A stretch of DNA of 19,871 nt from Gammaproteobacteria bacterium (GCA_030637945.1 DAOWFN010000149.1:1-19871), one strand, 5' to 3'; shown: positions 1 to 7,680, counted from the first letter of the stretch. The notes: a model not told the origin generated them from the letters alone. A program made the numbers and translations.

Positions 1-209
1 AGTTGTTAGCAGAAGTTTATCTGCATATGACAGGTGGGCAGAGCAATCTGTCACTGGATAGTGAAGAGTCGACAGGGTTTGTGACGGATTCAGTAAAGGC
101 TAAAAGACTATCGGCGGATAGAAAGCCTATTAAAATTATCGCGGCTAGTCAGGAAGAATTACAGGCACATCAAGCGATTATTGAAAAAATGGGTGCGAAT
201 AGCTGGTAG
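1..209 (+). CDS. dnaQ: DNA polymerase III epsilon subunit, C-terminal fragment (partial)
   Basis: This is the 3' end of the proofreading exonuclease subunit of DNA polymerase III. The reading frame is open at the left edge, with the first complete codon at base 3, and it ends with TAG at 207-209. The visible 68 residues start LLAEVYLHMTGGQSNLSL, which aligns with the LLAQVYLAMTGGQ segment near the C-terminus of E. coli DnaQ, and they end with the family's AHQAIIEKM-type tail. In E. coli this C-terminal segment tethers epsilon to the polymerase alpha subunit, while the exonuclease domain lies upstream, outside the window. The TTG at base 3 is an internal leucine codon and not a start. The gene converges on smpB. 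The identification rests on recall of family sequence, but the match is distinctive. Confidence 0.85.
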   Translation, partial: LLAEVYLHMTGGQSNLSLDSEESTGFVTDSVKAKRLSADRKPIKIIAASQEELQAHQAIIEKMGANSW

Positions 210-219
210 ATGTAAATCT

Positions 220-309
220 GAGCCGTAGGTCTGCATAAACGATAGCGTTGCTGACAGTTTTTTAGCATAGTTTGCCTGCAACGCTACCGCTTATGCAGGC
301 CTACGGCTC
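220..309. repeat. Inverted pair of REP-like units between convergent dnaQ and smpB
   Basis: Bases 220-251 and 278-309 are inverted copies of a 32-base unit, with 29 of 32 positions matching. The right unit, read on the minus strand, also folds on itself: GCCTGCA at 274-280 pairs perfectly with TGCAGGC at 294-300. The unit core (GCATAARCGRTAGCGTTGC) recurs at 7721-7739. The short stem, the tAAGCGnTAGCGt loop and the head-to-head arrangement resemble REP/BIME elements. Because it lies between two convergent genes, the transcript could also act as a bidirectional terminator or an mRNA-stabilising hairpin. That role is inferred. Confidence 0.8.
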
Positions 310-342
310 TTCATGAAAGGTGAGGTGCAATCTTTTCTCTTT

Positions 343-822
343 CTATCGTATTTTTAAGGTTCGGGCTTTTTCTCTTTGCCAGTCACGGTCTTTAAGCGCG
401 GCACGTTTATCGTGTGCTTTTTTACCTTTTGCCAGTCCGATGTCTATCTTTACCCGACCATTCTTTTTCCAGTACAGGGCGAGTGGCACCAGTGTGTATC
501 CTTTACGTTCGATTTGACCGATCAGGCGATCGATCTCATGGCGGTGCATCAATATTTTACGTGACCGAGTAGGGCTTGCATGGGTATGCGTCGATGCTGA
601 TATTAACGGTGTGATCGTGCCGCCAACCCATTCTAATTCACCATTTTTGGCAAAGATGTAACTCTCATCAATTTGCGCTTTACCTTCGCGCAAACTCTTC
701 ACTTCCCAGCCTTCAAGAACCAGTCCACCTTCAAAAGTAGACTCGATTGTGTAGTCATACCGTGCCTTTCGATTGCGCGCGATGGTATTGTCATTCTGTT
801 TTTTCTTTGGTTTTTTAGCCAT
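343..822 (-). CDS. smpB: SsrA-binding protein SmpB
   Basis: This is SmpB, the small basic protein that binds tmRNA and delivers it to stalled ribosomes for trans-translation in the cytoplasm. The 159-residue product has the usual family length. It carries the N-terminal IARNRKARYDYTIE segment, the conserved GLVLEGWEVKSLREGKAQI beta-barrel core at about residues 34-52, the LLxHRxEI-like MHRHEIDRL segment and a lysine/arginine-rich C-terminal tail (KGKKAHDKRAALKDRDWQRE) expected to enter the ribosomal mRNA channel. The start is ATG at 820-822. A Shine-Dalgarno sequence is not obvious. No tmRNA gene was recognised downstream; dnaQ occupies that side. The gene is divergent from the transporter at 1002. 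Confidence 0.97.
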   Translation of the reverse strand: MAKKPKKKQNDNTIARNRKARYDYTIESTFEGGLVLEGWEVKSLREGKAQIDESYIFAKNGELEWVGGTITPLISASTHTHASPTRSRKILMHRHEIDRLIGQIERKGYTLVPLALYWKKNGRVKIDIGLAKGKKAHDKRAALKDRDWQREKARTLKIR

Positions 823-832
823 TTGTCTTGGT

Positions 833-862
833 ATTATAGGCAGGTAAAAATCAGGCTCGCAA
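833..862 (-). promoter_or_regulatory. Candidate sigma-70 promoter for smpB
   Basis: On the minus strand there is a perfect TATAAT (833-838). Eighteen bases upstream of it is TTGCGA (857-862, four of six matches to TTGACA). The -10 lies only 10 bases from the smpB start codon, so the 5' leader would be very short, which fits the absence of a clear Shine-Dalgarno sequence. This is inferred from sequence only. Confidence 0.4.
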
Positions 863-1001
863 GTATAGGGTATGTTGCACTTACTGTCATTGATGAGATA
901 CTACGCAATTATTGGTCTATATATAATAAAAACAGCTTGAGTCGCCTATATAAATTGTTGAAAATGATAAAAAAATCCTAAAGAAGATTTTATAAAAAAT
1001 T

Positions 1002-2372
1002 ATGTCTGAGCAACGTACCTCGATTCATGGTCAGTGGACCAACCGCACCGTATTTATTCTAGCTGCCACCGGTTCTGCCGTTGGTCTGGGGAATATCTGG
1101 AAATTTCCTTACATCACCGGAGAGAACGGTGGTGGTACATTCGTCATAGTTTACCTGTTATGCATAGCTCTAATTGGTCTACCAATCATGATGGCGGAGA
1201 TAATGCTGGGTCGCCGCGGTAAACAGAGCCCGATCAATACTATGATTGCGTTGGCAAAAGATGAGAATCGAAACCCTCACTGGATGTGGCTCGGCTGGAT
1301 GGGTGTGGTCGCCGGCTTCCTGATCCTTTCTTATTACAGTGTGATTGCTGGCTGGGCTATGTCCTATGTATTTCGTACCGGCGGCGGCATGTTCATTGGC
1401 GTTACAGCAGACGGAGCAAACAGAATATTCACCGATTTGGTGAGCGATCCAGAACGATTATTAGCCTGGCATTCAATCTTTATGGTGATGACCATGATCG
1501 TTGTCGCTCGTGGCGTAAAGAATGGTTTGGAGAAAGCGGTTACTTTACTTATGCCACTGTTATTTGGTCTGTTGCTTCTCATCGTTATTTACTCGATGAC
1601 TACGGGTTATTTTATGGACGGTGTCCGGTTTTTATTTACACCCGGTAGTATTGACGGTAAAGGCATACTTATTGCGATGGGGCATGCCTTTTTTACCTTA
1701 AGTTTAGGCATGGGAGCGATTATGGTATATGGCTCTTATCTGTCTGAAGATCATTCAATCGTACAGGCATCGATATTGATTGCACTGGCAGATACCGTCG
1801 TCGCATTACTTGCAGGCCTGGCGATTTTTCCTATCGTGTTTGCCAATGGTCTGGAACCTGGCGCTGGCCCGGGCCTGATATTCCAGACCTTACCTATAGC
1901 TTTTGGTCACATGGAAGGCGGAACATTGTTAGGGGTATTATTTTTTACGCTATTAATGTTTGCGGCATGGACTTCAGCCATTTCTTTGATAGAACCTGCA
2001 GTTGCCTATCTAGTTGAAAATAAGGGCTTTAATCGCATCTATGCTTCGGTCTGGATTGGCGGTTTAACCTGGTTTGTAGGCCTTGGCACCGTATTTTCCT
2101 TTAATATCTGGGCAGATAAAACTTTGAGTATTCCCTTTTTATTCGAGGACCTGACCTTCTTTGATACTCTGGACTATTTAACCGCGAACATTATGCTGCC
2201 CTTAGGTGGCCTGTTTATCGCTATCTTTGCAGCGTGGGTCATGAGTGAACGGTCAGCAAAAGAAGAGCTGGCAACGTATCCAAAGGTGTATAGTGTCTGG
2301 CGCTTTCTAGTCAGATATATTACACCCGTCGCTGTTATAGTCGTGTTCCTGAAAGCAGTTGGCGCTATTTAA
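1002..2372 (+). CDS. Sodium-dependent transporter of the NSS (SNF/LeuT) family
   Basis: This is a predicted inner-membrane Na+-coupled symporter of the neurotransmitter:sodium symporter family. Bacterial members mostly import amino acids such as hydrophobic or aromatic ones, but the substrate here cannot be read from sequence. The 456-residue product matches the length of the bacterial branch with about 11 membrane segments. The diagnostic TM1 motif is at residues 24-47 (GSAVGLGNIWKFPYITGENG followed by GGTF), where the broken helix holds substrate and sodium. The next helix has LIGLPIMMAEIMLGRRG. A later stretch, FTLSLGMGAIMVYGSYL, matches the conserved TM6 region. It starts 20 bases upstream of ratA on the same strand, so co-transcription is likely. 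A TATAAT occurs upstream at 922-927, but I could not pair it with a good -35 box. Confidence 0.93.
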   Translation: MSEQRTSIHGQWTNRTVFILAATGSAVGLGNIWKFPYITGENGGGTFVIVYLLCIALIGLPIMMAEIMLGRRGKQSPINTMIALAKDENRNPHWMWLGWMGVVAGFLILSYYSVIAGWAMSYVFRTGGGMFIGVTADGANRIFTDLVSDPERLLAWHSIFMVMTMIVVARGVKNGLEKAVTLLMPLLFGLLLLIVIYSMTTGYFMDGVRFLFTPGSIDGKGILIAMGHAFFTLSLGMGAIMVYGSYLSEDHSIVQASILIALADTVVALLAGLAIFPIVFANGLEPGAGPGLIFQTLPIAFGHMEGGTLLGVLFFTLLMFAAWTSAISLIEPAVAYLVENKGFNRIYASVWIGGLTWFVGLGTVFSFNIWADKTLSIPFLFEDLTFFDTLDYLTANIMLPLGGLFIAIFAAWVMSERSAKEELATYPKVYSVWRFLVRYITPVAVIVVFLKAVGAI

Positions 2373-2392
2373 TTTTTGTTCAAAACTAGTTT

Positions 2393-2836
2393 ATGTCACA
2401 TATCAAACGTAGTGCGCTGGTGCATTATTCGCCGGCTGAGATGTATCAACTGGTTAATAATGTTGCCGATTACGCATCATTCCTGCCATGGTGTCGATCA
2501 TCTGCCGTTAAAAGTGAGAGCGATACCGAGATGCTGGCCTCAGTTGAGATCGCAAAAGGCGTACTAAATAAAACGTTTACAACGAAAAACCAATTATATA
2601 AAGATCATCGTATAGAGCTGCAGTTAGTCGATGGGCCATTTAAAAAATTGTCAGGTTACTGGCAGTTTGATCCACTTAAAACAGAAAATGCCTGTAAAGT
2701 TAATCTTGAACTTGATTTCGAATTTGATAGTGGCATGATGTCTATTGCGGCCAGACCAATTTTTACTCAAATTGCTAGTTCTCTGGTCGATTCATTTTGT
2801 AAACGGGCTGTTGAAGTTTATGGCGAACGTGGTTAG
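2393..2836 (+). CDS. ratA: RatA/Coq10-type START-domain protein
   Basis: This is a 147-residue single-domain polyketide cyclase/Coq10 (START-like) protein of the RatA (YfjG) family. In E. coli RatA was described as a protein that blocks 70S ribosome assembly when overproduced, while the eukaryotic homologue Coq10 binds ubiquinone. Which role applies here is not decided by sequence. The family hallmarks are visible: the N-terminal SALVHYSPAEMYQLVNNVADYASFLPWC (cut here for length; residues 7-34), the middle GPFKKLSGYWQF stretch and the C-terminal FCKRAVEVYG. It lies between the transporter and rnfH, with a 7-base gap to rnfH, and the ratA-rnfH pairing is conserved across gammaproteobacteria. 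Confidence 0.92.
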   Translation: MSHIKRSALVHYSPAEMYQLVNNVADYASFLPWCRSSAVKSESDTEMLASVEIAKGVLNKTFTTKNQLYKDHRIELQLVDGPFKKLSGYWQFDPLKTENACKVNLELDFEFDSGMMSIAARPIFTQIASSLVDSFCKRAVEVYGERG

Positions 2837-2843
2837 GTGACAC

Positions 2844-3155
2844 ATGTCGATACAGAGTATTAATGTTGAAGTTGCTTATGCGCTCCCGGAAAAGCAAATT
2901 ATTCGGGCAGTAAATGTTGATGCAGGTACCACGATTGGTGCGGCTATTGTGCAATCCGGTATCATGATGGATTTTCCAGATCTTGATATCGAGCTCGAGA
3001 ACGCTAAAGTTGGCGTGTTTGGCAAAGTCGCCACGATGACGACTGTATTGACAGACGGTGATCGCATTGAAATTTATCGGCCTTTAATTGCCGACCCTAA
3101 AGAGGTCCGGCGAAAACGTGCAGCTGAAGGCAAGGTGATGAAGAAAGGCGGTTAA
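2844..3155 (+). CDS. rnfH: RnfH family ubiquitin-like fold protein
   Basis: This is a 103-residue protein of the RnfH (YfjF/RatB) family, a small beta-grasp fold related to ThiS/MoaD. Its biochemical role is not settled; the name comes from an association with rnf genes in some bacteria. Recognisable family features are the INVEVAYALPEKQIIRAVNV start, the GIFGKVA-like VGVFGKVA segment, the LTDGDRIEIYRPLIADPKE motif and a basic tail (VRRKRAAEGKVMKK). A good Shine-Dalgarno (TAGGTG) sits just ahead of the ATG and overlaps the ratA stop, which supports translational coupling with ratA. It converges on bamE across a long inverted repeat. Confidence 0.93.
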   Translation: MSIQSINVEVAYALPEKQIIRAVNVDAGTTIGAAIVQSGIMMDFPDLDIELENAKVGVFGKVATMTTVLTDGDRIEIYRPLIADPKEVRRKRAAEGKVMKKGG

Positions 3156-3159
3156 AAGT

Positions 3160-3271
3160 AGTGAATAGTTAACAGTGTAAAGTGAATAGTGAATTTTAAA
3201 ACCACCTGTAAATTATGACGCAACTGCTGTTAAGCTTTTAGCTGTTCACTATACACTGTTAACTATTCACT
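3160..3271. repeat. Long inverted repeat between rnfH and bamE
   Basis: Arms at 3160-3189 and 3242-3271 are inverted copies matching at 28 of 30 positions, with a 52-base AT-rich spacer. The left arm contains the 10-mer AGTGAATAGT twice (3160-3169 and 3181-3190). It occupies most of the space between two convergent genes and ends just outside the bamE stop. It could be a bidirectional terminator or a remnant of a small non-autonomous mobile element. It is unrelated in sequence to the REP-like units at 220-309. Confidence 0.8.
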
Positions 3272-3276
3272 GCCCT

Positions 3277-3660
3277 TTAGGGCTCAACGTACTTTGAATC
3301 ATCAATCTTTATCAATACATCATCTTCAAAATATAGCGTTAATAAGGATTTTCTTTCAAAACCTTTGTTCGGAATAAATCGATAGATATAATCCCAACGT
3401 TGATCATGAAATGGGTCAGACAACATGGGTGAGCCCATGATCCGGCGTACTTCAGATTTTGTCATACCGACGGCAATGCCTTCCAGCTGTTCCAGTTTGA
3501 TGGTGTTCCCTTGCTGCAGATCCAGGCGATGAGCATCAGGTAACCACGAAGCGCAGGCGCTGATAGCAATGATAAAACCACCGATAACACCGTGGAATGC
3601 CAGATGTTTCAGCTTGCATTGTTTGTAAATTTTCGAAATGAGAGTGGTTCTCAGTAACAT
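3277..3660 (-). CDS. bamE: Outer membrane assembly lipoprotein BamE (OmlA/SmpA)
   Basis: This is the small lipoprotein of the BAM complex, which folds beta-barrel proteins into the outer membrane. The 127-residue product has a signal segment (FHGVIGGFIIAISAC) with a lipobox whose cysteine is residue 36. Alanine and serine follow, compatible with outer-membrane sorting. The mature part shows the SmpA/OmlA fold signature: QGNTIKLEQLEGIAVGMTK, then RRIMGSPMLSDPFHDQRWDY, then LTLYFEDDVL near the end. The positively charged region ahead of the hydrophobic core is longer than usual (about 20 residues), but no other in-frame ATG, GTG or TTG lies between the first codon and the lipobox. It is divergent from fur, the standard gammaproteobacterial arrangement. 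Confidence 0.93.
   Translation of the reverse strand: MLLRTTLISKIYKQCKLKHLAFHGVIGGFIIAISACASWLPDAHRLDLQQGNTIKLEQLEGIAVGMTKSEVRRIMGSPMLSDPFHDQRWDYIYRFIPNKGFERKSLLTLYFEDDVLIKIDDSKYVEP
3639..3653. promoter_or_regulatory. Possible Fur box overlapping the bamE start region
   Basis: TGAGAGTGGTTCTCA is a perfectly symmetric 15-mer that matches the 7-1-7 Fur core TGATAATNATTATCA at 10 of the 14 defined positions. It lies 84 bases upstream of fur and inside codons 3-7 of bamE. Autoregulation of fur is common, which makes the position plausible. All four mismatches are A/T-to-G/C changes, so the site would be weak if real. Confidence 0.25.
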
Positions 3661-3737
3661 AAACGTGTTTAAATTAGGTTTGTCTGTAAAAGGGCAGAAA
3701 TACTACCGTATATGACCACGAGAATCAGTAGAAATTT

Positions 3738-4151
3738 ATGGAATCAAGTGATTTAAAAAAAGCCGGCCTTAAAATAACCCTTCCACGCATGAAAATTCTG
3801 GAATTCCTGGAAGTGTCCAAGACCAGGCATCAGAGTGCAGAGGATATTTATCGCGCACTATTAGATGATGGTGAAGAAATAGGGCTTGCTACCGTCTATC
3901 GTGTGCTGACTCAATTTGAGGCAGCTGGTCTGGTAGAGCGTCATCATTTTGAAAGTGGTCAGGCAGTTTTTGAGTTAAACGAAAAAGGCCATCATGACCA
4001 TATCGTTTGTGTCGTGTGCGGAAAAGTTGAAGAGTTTTTTGATGAGATGATCGAAAATCGTCAACGAGAAGTAGCCGCATCCAAAGGTTATGAAGTGACA
4101 GACCACAGTCTCACTCTGTACGGAAAGTGTCCTGATTGTCAAAAAAAATAG
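3738..4151 (+). CDS. fur: Ferric uptake regulator Fur
   Basis: This is the Fe(II)-dependent global repressor of iron acquisition. The 137-residue product has the N-terminal winged-helix domain (GLKITLPRMKILEFLE; recognition helix around ATVYRVL, residues 51-57) and the C-terminal metal-binding dimerisation domain. Metal ligands of the family are visible: the HHDH cluster at residues 85-88, the CVVC pair at 91-94, H123 and a second CPDC pair at 131-134. Length and motif order are those of true Fur rather than Zur or PerR. It is divergent from bamE. Downstream is relA rather than a gene I would expect next to fur. No strong Shine-Dalgarno precedes the ATG. Confidence 0.96.
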   Translation: MESSDLKKAGLKITLPRMKILEFLEVSKTRHQSAEDIYRALLDDGEEIGLATVYRVLTQFEAAGLVERHHFESGQAVFELNEKGHHDHIVCVVCGKVEEFFDEMIENRQREVAASKGYEVTDHSLTLYGKCPDCQKK

Positions 4152-4154
4152 AAT

Positions 4155-4169
4155 CAAAAAATATTTTTG
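4155..4169. terminator. Weak AT-rich hairpin after fur
   Basis: CAAAAA at 4155-4160 pairs with TTTTTG at 4164-4169 around a three-base loop, four bases after the fur stop codon. It is AT-only except for the closing pair and has no separate T-tract, so it is a weak candidate intrinsic terminator. Confidence 0.25.
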
Positions 4170-4295
4170 TTGATATCGACATAAATGTAACTTTCGATGC
4201 CTGAATCGTTCGTTTTTACCTTGATTTTCCCCCTGCGGTCACTATCCTAATTTATTCTTTCTTATCATTATTGCTGCATTCATCTGTTGTTAGAA

Positions 4296-4304
4296 TGTTA
4301 TGAT
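4296..4304 (+). promoter_or_regulatory. Candidate extended -10 promoter element of relA
   Basis: TGTTATGAT is an extended -10 motif (TGn followed by TATGAT at 4299-4304) ending 14 bases before the relA start codon. No good -35 box lies at the usual distance. Use of this element would leave a leader shorter than about 10 bases. The 167-base fur-relA spacer is otherwise AT-rich with no recognised feature. Confidence 0.3.
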
Positions 4305-4318
4305 TTGATAATAAAATT

Positions 4319-6514
4319 ATGGAAAAAACACGCAACTTTAATCAGATAACCAGCGATTTCACTATTGATCAGTATTTGCATCAATTGGTTGGTTTTGATG
4401 TGGATGAAGATAGCTTGTTACGACACGCCTGTGAGATGGTTTGGGATTTACCCGTAGAAGGGGCATTACCAAATAGCCTTGATGTCGCTTTATTGTTAAG
4501 CGAGCTAGGCCCGGATGAGACCACACTTATCGTGGCGTTGTTAAGCAGCACAAGATTAATAGAATCAGCAGACATCAAAGAGATGGAAAAAATCTTCGGC
4601 GATGAGGTGATGCGCCTGGTAAAAAGTGTTGTCAAGTTGCATGAGTTTCATGGTGCACAAGATGCATCATCCCCTGAGCAGGTCGAACGGTTGCGACGTA
4701 TGTTGCTGTCCATGGTCGATGATGTCCGAGTTGTGCTAATAAAGCTGGCATTTCGCGTGCAGCGTCTAAGGCAGTTAAGGCTGGCAGATTTTACCGAACA
4801 ACAGGAAATAGCACGTGAAAGTCTGGAGATATTTGCGCCCATTGCTAACCGTCTTGGTATAGGCCAATTGAAATGGGAGATGGAAGATTTAGCTTTTCGT
4901 TATCTGGAACCAGAGACATATAAGAGCATAGCAACAAAACTGCACGAAAAACGTGAAGAGCGCGAACAGTTTATCGGTGATGTCGTAGAAAAAATCAAAA
5001 AGATTGCCGCTAAAGAAGGTATAACGACAGAGATTTACGGGCGACCAAAGCATATCTATAGCATCTGGAAAAAAATGACATCAAAACGCCGCAGTTTTGA
5101 TGAGCTGTTTGATGTACGTGCAGTACGTGTCGTCGTTGAGACTATTGCAGAATGTTATGTGGTTCTGGGGCTGATACACGCACAATGGCGACATATAGAT
5201 AAAGAATTTGATGATTATATCGCTAACCCGAAAGAAAACGGTTATCAGTCGTTACACACAGCCGTCTATGGTCTTCATGCCAAGCCGGTCGAAATTCAGA
5301 TTCGTACCAAGCAGATGCATGAATTTGCCGAGTTTGGTGTCGCCGCACATTGGCGATACAAAGAGAGCGGTGGCAGTAAGAGTAACTTACAGTCAGGTAT
5401 CGACTCGTTAAGAAAACTACTGGATTCGACAACGACTGACGACGAAGGCTTATTAGAAAGTTTCCATTCGGAGATGTTTCATGACCGGGTTTACGCGTTA
5501 ACACCGGAAGGCAGGGTAATAGACCTACCGGAAGGGGGTACACCGCTCGATTTTGCTTATGCGGTACATACCGAGATCGGTCATCGTTGCCGAGGTGCTA
5601 AAGTTAATGGACGTATTGTTCAGCTAACCTATCAATTAAAAAACAGCGAACGTGTTGAGATACTAACCACAAAAGACCCTGCGCCAAGGCGTGACTGGTT
5701 GATATCACATCTAGGTTTTATTAAAACATCTCGCGCTAGAAACCGCATACGCAGCTGGTTTAGAAAACAGGATAAAGAAAAAAATTATCAGGATGGAAAA
5801 ACACTTTTTGATCGTGAATTTAAACGCCATCATATAAAGTTGGATATCAAAAAAATTATAAAGCATTTCAAGTTGCAGTCAGCAAAAGAGTTTTATGTGA
5901 ATCTAGGTCGGGGTGATATCAGTCTTGCACAGATGTCATCGATACTGAATGAGTTTGAAGCGCAAGAATTAAAAGATAAGAAAAACATCGAAGCTCTAAT
6001 TCCGGTACATGCGCCATCCAGAAGAAAACCAGAAAAAAAATCAAACGGCGGCGTAAATGTTTTAGGTGTGGGCAATCTGTTAACGTCTATCGCTAATTGC
6101 TGTATGCCTGTTCCCCATGACGATATTATCGGGTTTATAACTAAAGATAGGGGGGTTAGCGTGCATCGGACAGATTGTAAAAATATGCTCCATCTAAAGG
6201 AAAAGGACCAGGCACGTTTGATCGAAGTCGAGTGGGGCGATACCGATATACAAAATTATCCTGTTAATATATTGATAGAGGCGAATGATCGCCATGGTTT
6301 GTTGAGTGATATAACCAGGACCTTATCAGATGATAAGGTGAATGTGATCGCGGTTAATACCGCATCGAATAAGAAGGAGCAAACTGCACGGATGGCGGTA
6401 ACCATTGAGATACGTGATCTGCAGCAGCTAACTCGTATAATGGATAAAATTTCTCAACTTAGAAATATACTTGAGGTTAAGCGTGGTGCGAATGGTGACA
6501 AAGTTACTCATTGA
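4319..6514 (+). CDS. relA: (p)ppGpp synthetase RelA
   Basis: This is a ribosome-associated alarmone synthetase of the RelA/SpoT superfamily. The 731-residue product (E. coli RelA is 744) shows the long-RSH order. First comes a pseudo-hydrolase domain at about residues 30-180 without the catalytic HDxxED motif. The synthetase domain follows at about 215-350, with YGRPKHIYSIWKKM and FDELFDVRAVR. The TGS domain is at about 387-447 (RVYALTPEGRVIDLPEGGTP), then a helical region, a Cys-containing zinc-finger domain (IANCCMPVP...VHRTDC) and a C-terminal ACT domain. The acidic EFDD motif at residues 296-299 is the RelA-type signature; bifunctional SpoT-type enzymes carry the basic RxKD version instead. 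It is therefore predicted to be a monofunctional synthetase activated by uncharged tRNA on stalled ribosomes. tdh follows 24 bases later on the same strand. Confidence 0.95.
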   Translation: MEKTRNFNQITSDFTIDQYLHQLVGFDVDEDSLLRHACEMVWDLPVEGALPNSLDVALLLSELGPDETTLIVALLSSTRLIESADIKEMEKIFGDEVMRLVKSVVKLHEFHGAQDASSPEQVERLRRMLLSMVDDVRVVLIKLAFRVQRLRQLRLADFTEQQEIARESLEIFAPIANRLGIGQLKWEMEDLAFRYLEPETYKSIATKLHEKREEREQFIGDVVEKIKKIAAKEGITTEIYGRPKHIYSIWKKMTSKRRSFDELFDVRAVRVVVETIAECYVVLGLIHAQWRHIDKEFDDYIANPKENGYQSLHTAVYGLHAKPVEIQIRTKQMHEFAEFGVAAHWRYKESGGSKSNLQSGIDSLRKLLDSTTTDDEGLLESFHSEMFHDRVYALTPEGRVIDLPEGGTPLDFAYAVHTEIGHRCRGAKVNGRIVQLTYQLKNSERVEILTTKDPAPRRDWLISHLGFIKTSRARNRIRSWFRKQDKEKNYQDGKTLFDREFKRHHIKLDIKKIIKHFKLQSAKEFYVNLGRGDISLAQMSSILNEFEAQELKDKKNIEALIPVHAPSRRKPEKKSNGGVNVLGVGNLLTSIANCCMPVPHDDIIGFITKDRGVSVHRTDCKNMLHLKEKDQARLIEVEWGDTDIQNYPVNILIEANDRHGLLSDITRTLSDDKVNVIAVNTASNKKEQTARMAVTIEIRDLQQLTRIMDKISQLRNILEVKRGANGDKVTH

Positions 6515-6565
6515 TATACACTCTTACTTGTTTAATTAATGCCAGGCAAAATGCATATGAAGACA

Positions 6566-7603
6566 ATGAAAGCTTTAGTGAAAAAATATGCCAAAGAAGG
6601 AATATGGCTCGATGATGTGCCGGTGCCGGAAGTCGGTAACAATGATGCTTTGATCAAGATACATAAAACGGCTATCTGTGGTACTGATATACATATTTAC
6701 AATTGGGATGATTGGGCGCAAAACACGATCCCGGTGCCGATGACGGTCGGCCATGAGTTTGCTGGTGAAATTGTCGAACTCGGTTCTAATGTTACGGGCC
6801 TGGAGATCGGTGACATAGTATCAGGTGAAGGACATATTGTTTGCGAGCGCTGTCGTAACTGTCTGGCGGGTCGTCGTCATCTTTGTCCAAACACTATAGG
6901 TGTCGGGGTAAACCGCACAGGCTCTTTTGCCGAATATCTATCGATTCCGGCAAAAAATGTTTATAAGCCAAGCCGGGCAATGTCGACAGATATTCTGGCC
7001 GTTTTCGATCCCTTTGGTAACGCTGTGCATACGGCATTGTCATTTAACATGGTCGGGGAAGATGTGCTGATTACAGGTGCTGGTCCAATCGGTATCATGG
7101 CAGCGATGGTGGCCTCGCATTGCGGCGCGAGGAATATCGTTATTACTGACTTAAATGAATATCGATTAGATTTAGCAAAAAAAATCGTACCCAGGGCCAT
7201 CCCGTTAAACGTAAATGACGGGCCTATCAGTAGAGATTTTATGTGTGATCTGGGGATTTTTGAGGGCTTTGATGTCGGTCTGGAAATGTCGGGTTCGCCT
7301 CATGCATTTAAAGATATGCTGAGTAATATGATCAACGGCGGCAGTATTGCCATGTTGGCGATTATGCCGGATGGCACTGGCATCGACTGGAACCAGGTAG
7401 TTTTCAAAGGTCTGTTTATTAAGGGCATCTATGGTCGCGAGATTTTTGAAACCTGGTACAAGGGAACGATGATGGTGCAAAGTGGTATACCTCTAGAGAA
7501 AATCATTACCCATCATTACCACTACACAGAATTCCAAAAGGGTTTTGATGTGATGCGATCAGGACAGTCGGGTAAGGTTATTCTTAACTGGCTAGATGAA
7601 TAG
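6566..7603 (+). CDS. tdh: L-threonine 3-dehydrogenase
   Basis: This is an NAD+- and Zn2+-dependent medium-chain dehydrogenase that oxidises L-threonine to 2-amino-3-ketobutyrate, the substrate of Kbl encoded just downstream. The product matches E. coli Tdh almost end to end (345 versus 341 residues). Numbering from the chosen start, the catalytic zinc ligands are C38, H63 and E64, with the ICGTDxHIYNWD signature. The structural zinc is held by C93, C96, C99 and C107, and the NAD-binding motif GAGPIG is at 171-176. FKGLFIKGIYGRE is also conserved. In-frame ATGs occur at 6539, 6551, 6557 and 6566. I chose 6566 because MKALVKK aligns with the family N-terminus, but an AGG ahead of 6551 makes the upstream starts possible. 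Confidence 0.95.
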   Translation: MKALVKKYAKEGIWLDDVPVPEVGNNDALIKIHKTAICGTDIHIYNWDDWAQNTIPVPMTVGHEFAGEIVELGSNVTGLEIGDIVSGEGHIVCERCRNCLAGRRHLCPNTIGVGVNRTGSFAEYLSIPAKNVYKPSRAMSTDILAVFDPFGNAVHTALSFNMVGEDVLITGAGPIGIMAAMVASHCGARNIVITDLNEYRLDLAKKIVPRAIPLNVNDGPISRDFMCDLGIFEGFDVGLEMSGSPHAFKDMLSNMINGGSIAMLAIMPDGTGIDWNQVVFKGLFIKGIYGREIFETWYKGTMMVQSGIPLEKIITHHYHYTEFQKGFDVMRSGQSGKVILNWLDE

Positions 7604-7607
7604 TGCA

Positions 7608-7680
7608 CTGAAATTGTTCCTCGGCAATTGCTCCTGCATTGCTCTACTAAGTGACATCCATGTCACGATGACAATTTCAG
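7608..7680. repeat. Compound palindromic element after tdh
   Basis: CTGAAATTGT at 7608-7617 and its exact inverse at 7671-7680 enclose a 53-base stretch. That stretch contains a second hairpin, GTGACAT (7651-7657) pairing with ATGTCAC (7660-7666). The outer arms begin five bases after the tdh stop codon. The structure may act as a terminator or attenuator between tdh and kbl, or be a dispersed intergenic repeat. No T-tract follows. Confidence 0.6.

Noticed and set aside
3..209. A complete small gene starting at TTG base 3
   Set aside because: The residues match the C-terminus of DnaQ and the frame is open to the left edge, so this is the tail of a longer gene.
210..342. tmRNA (ssrA) gene next to smpB
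   Set aside because: No tRNA-like ends or tag-encoding frame can be found; the stretch is explained by the inverted REP-like units.
673..981. 102-residue plus-strand reading frame overlapping the smpB start
   Set aside because: It runs antisense through the 5' half of smpB, has no recognisable family pattern and ends in a low-complexity AT-rich stretch.
4319..6514. Bifunctional SpoT-type enzyme
   Set aside because: The HDxxED hydrolase motif is absent and the synthetase carries the RelA-type EFDD motif.
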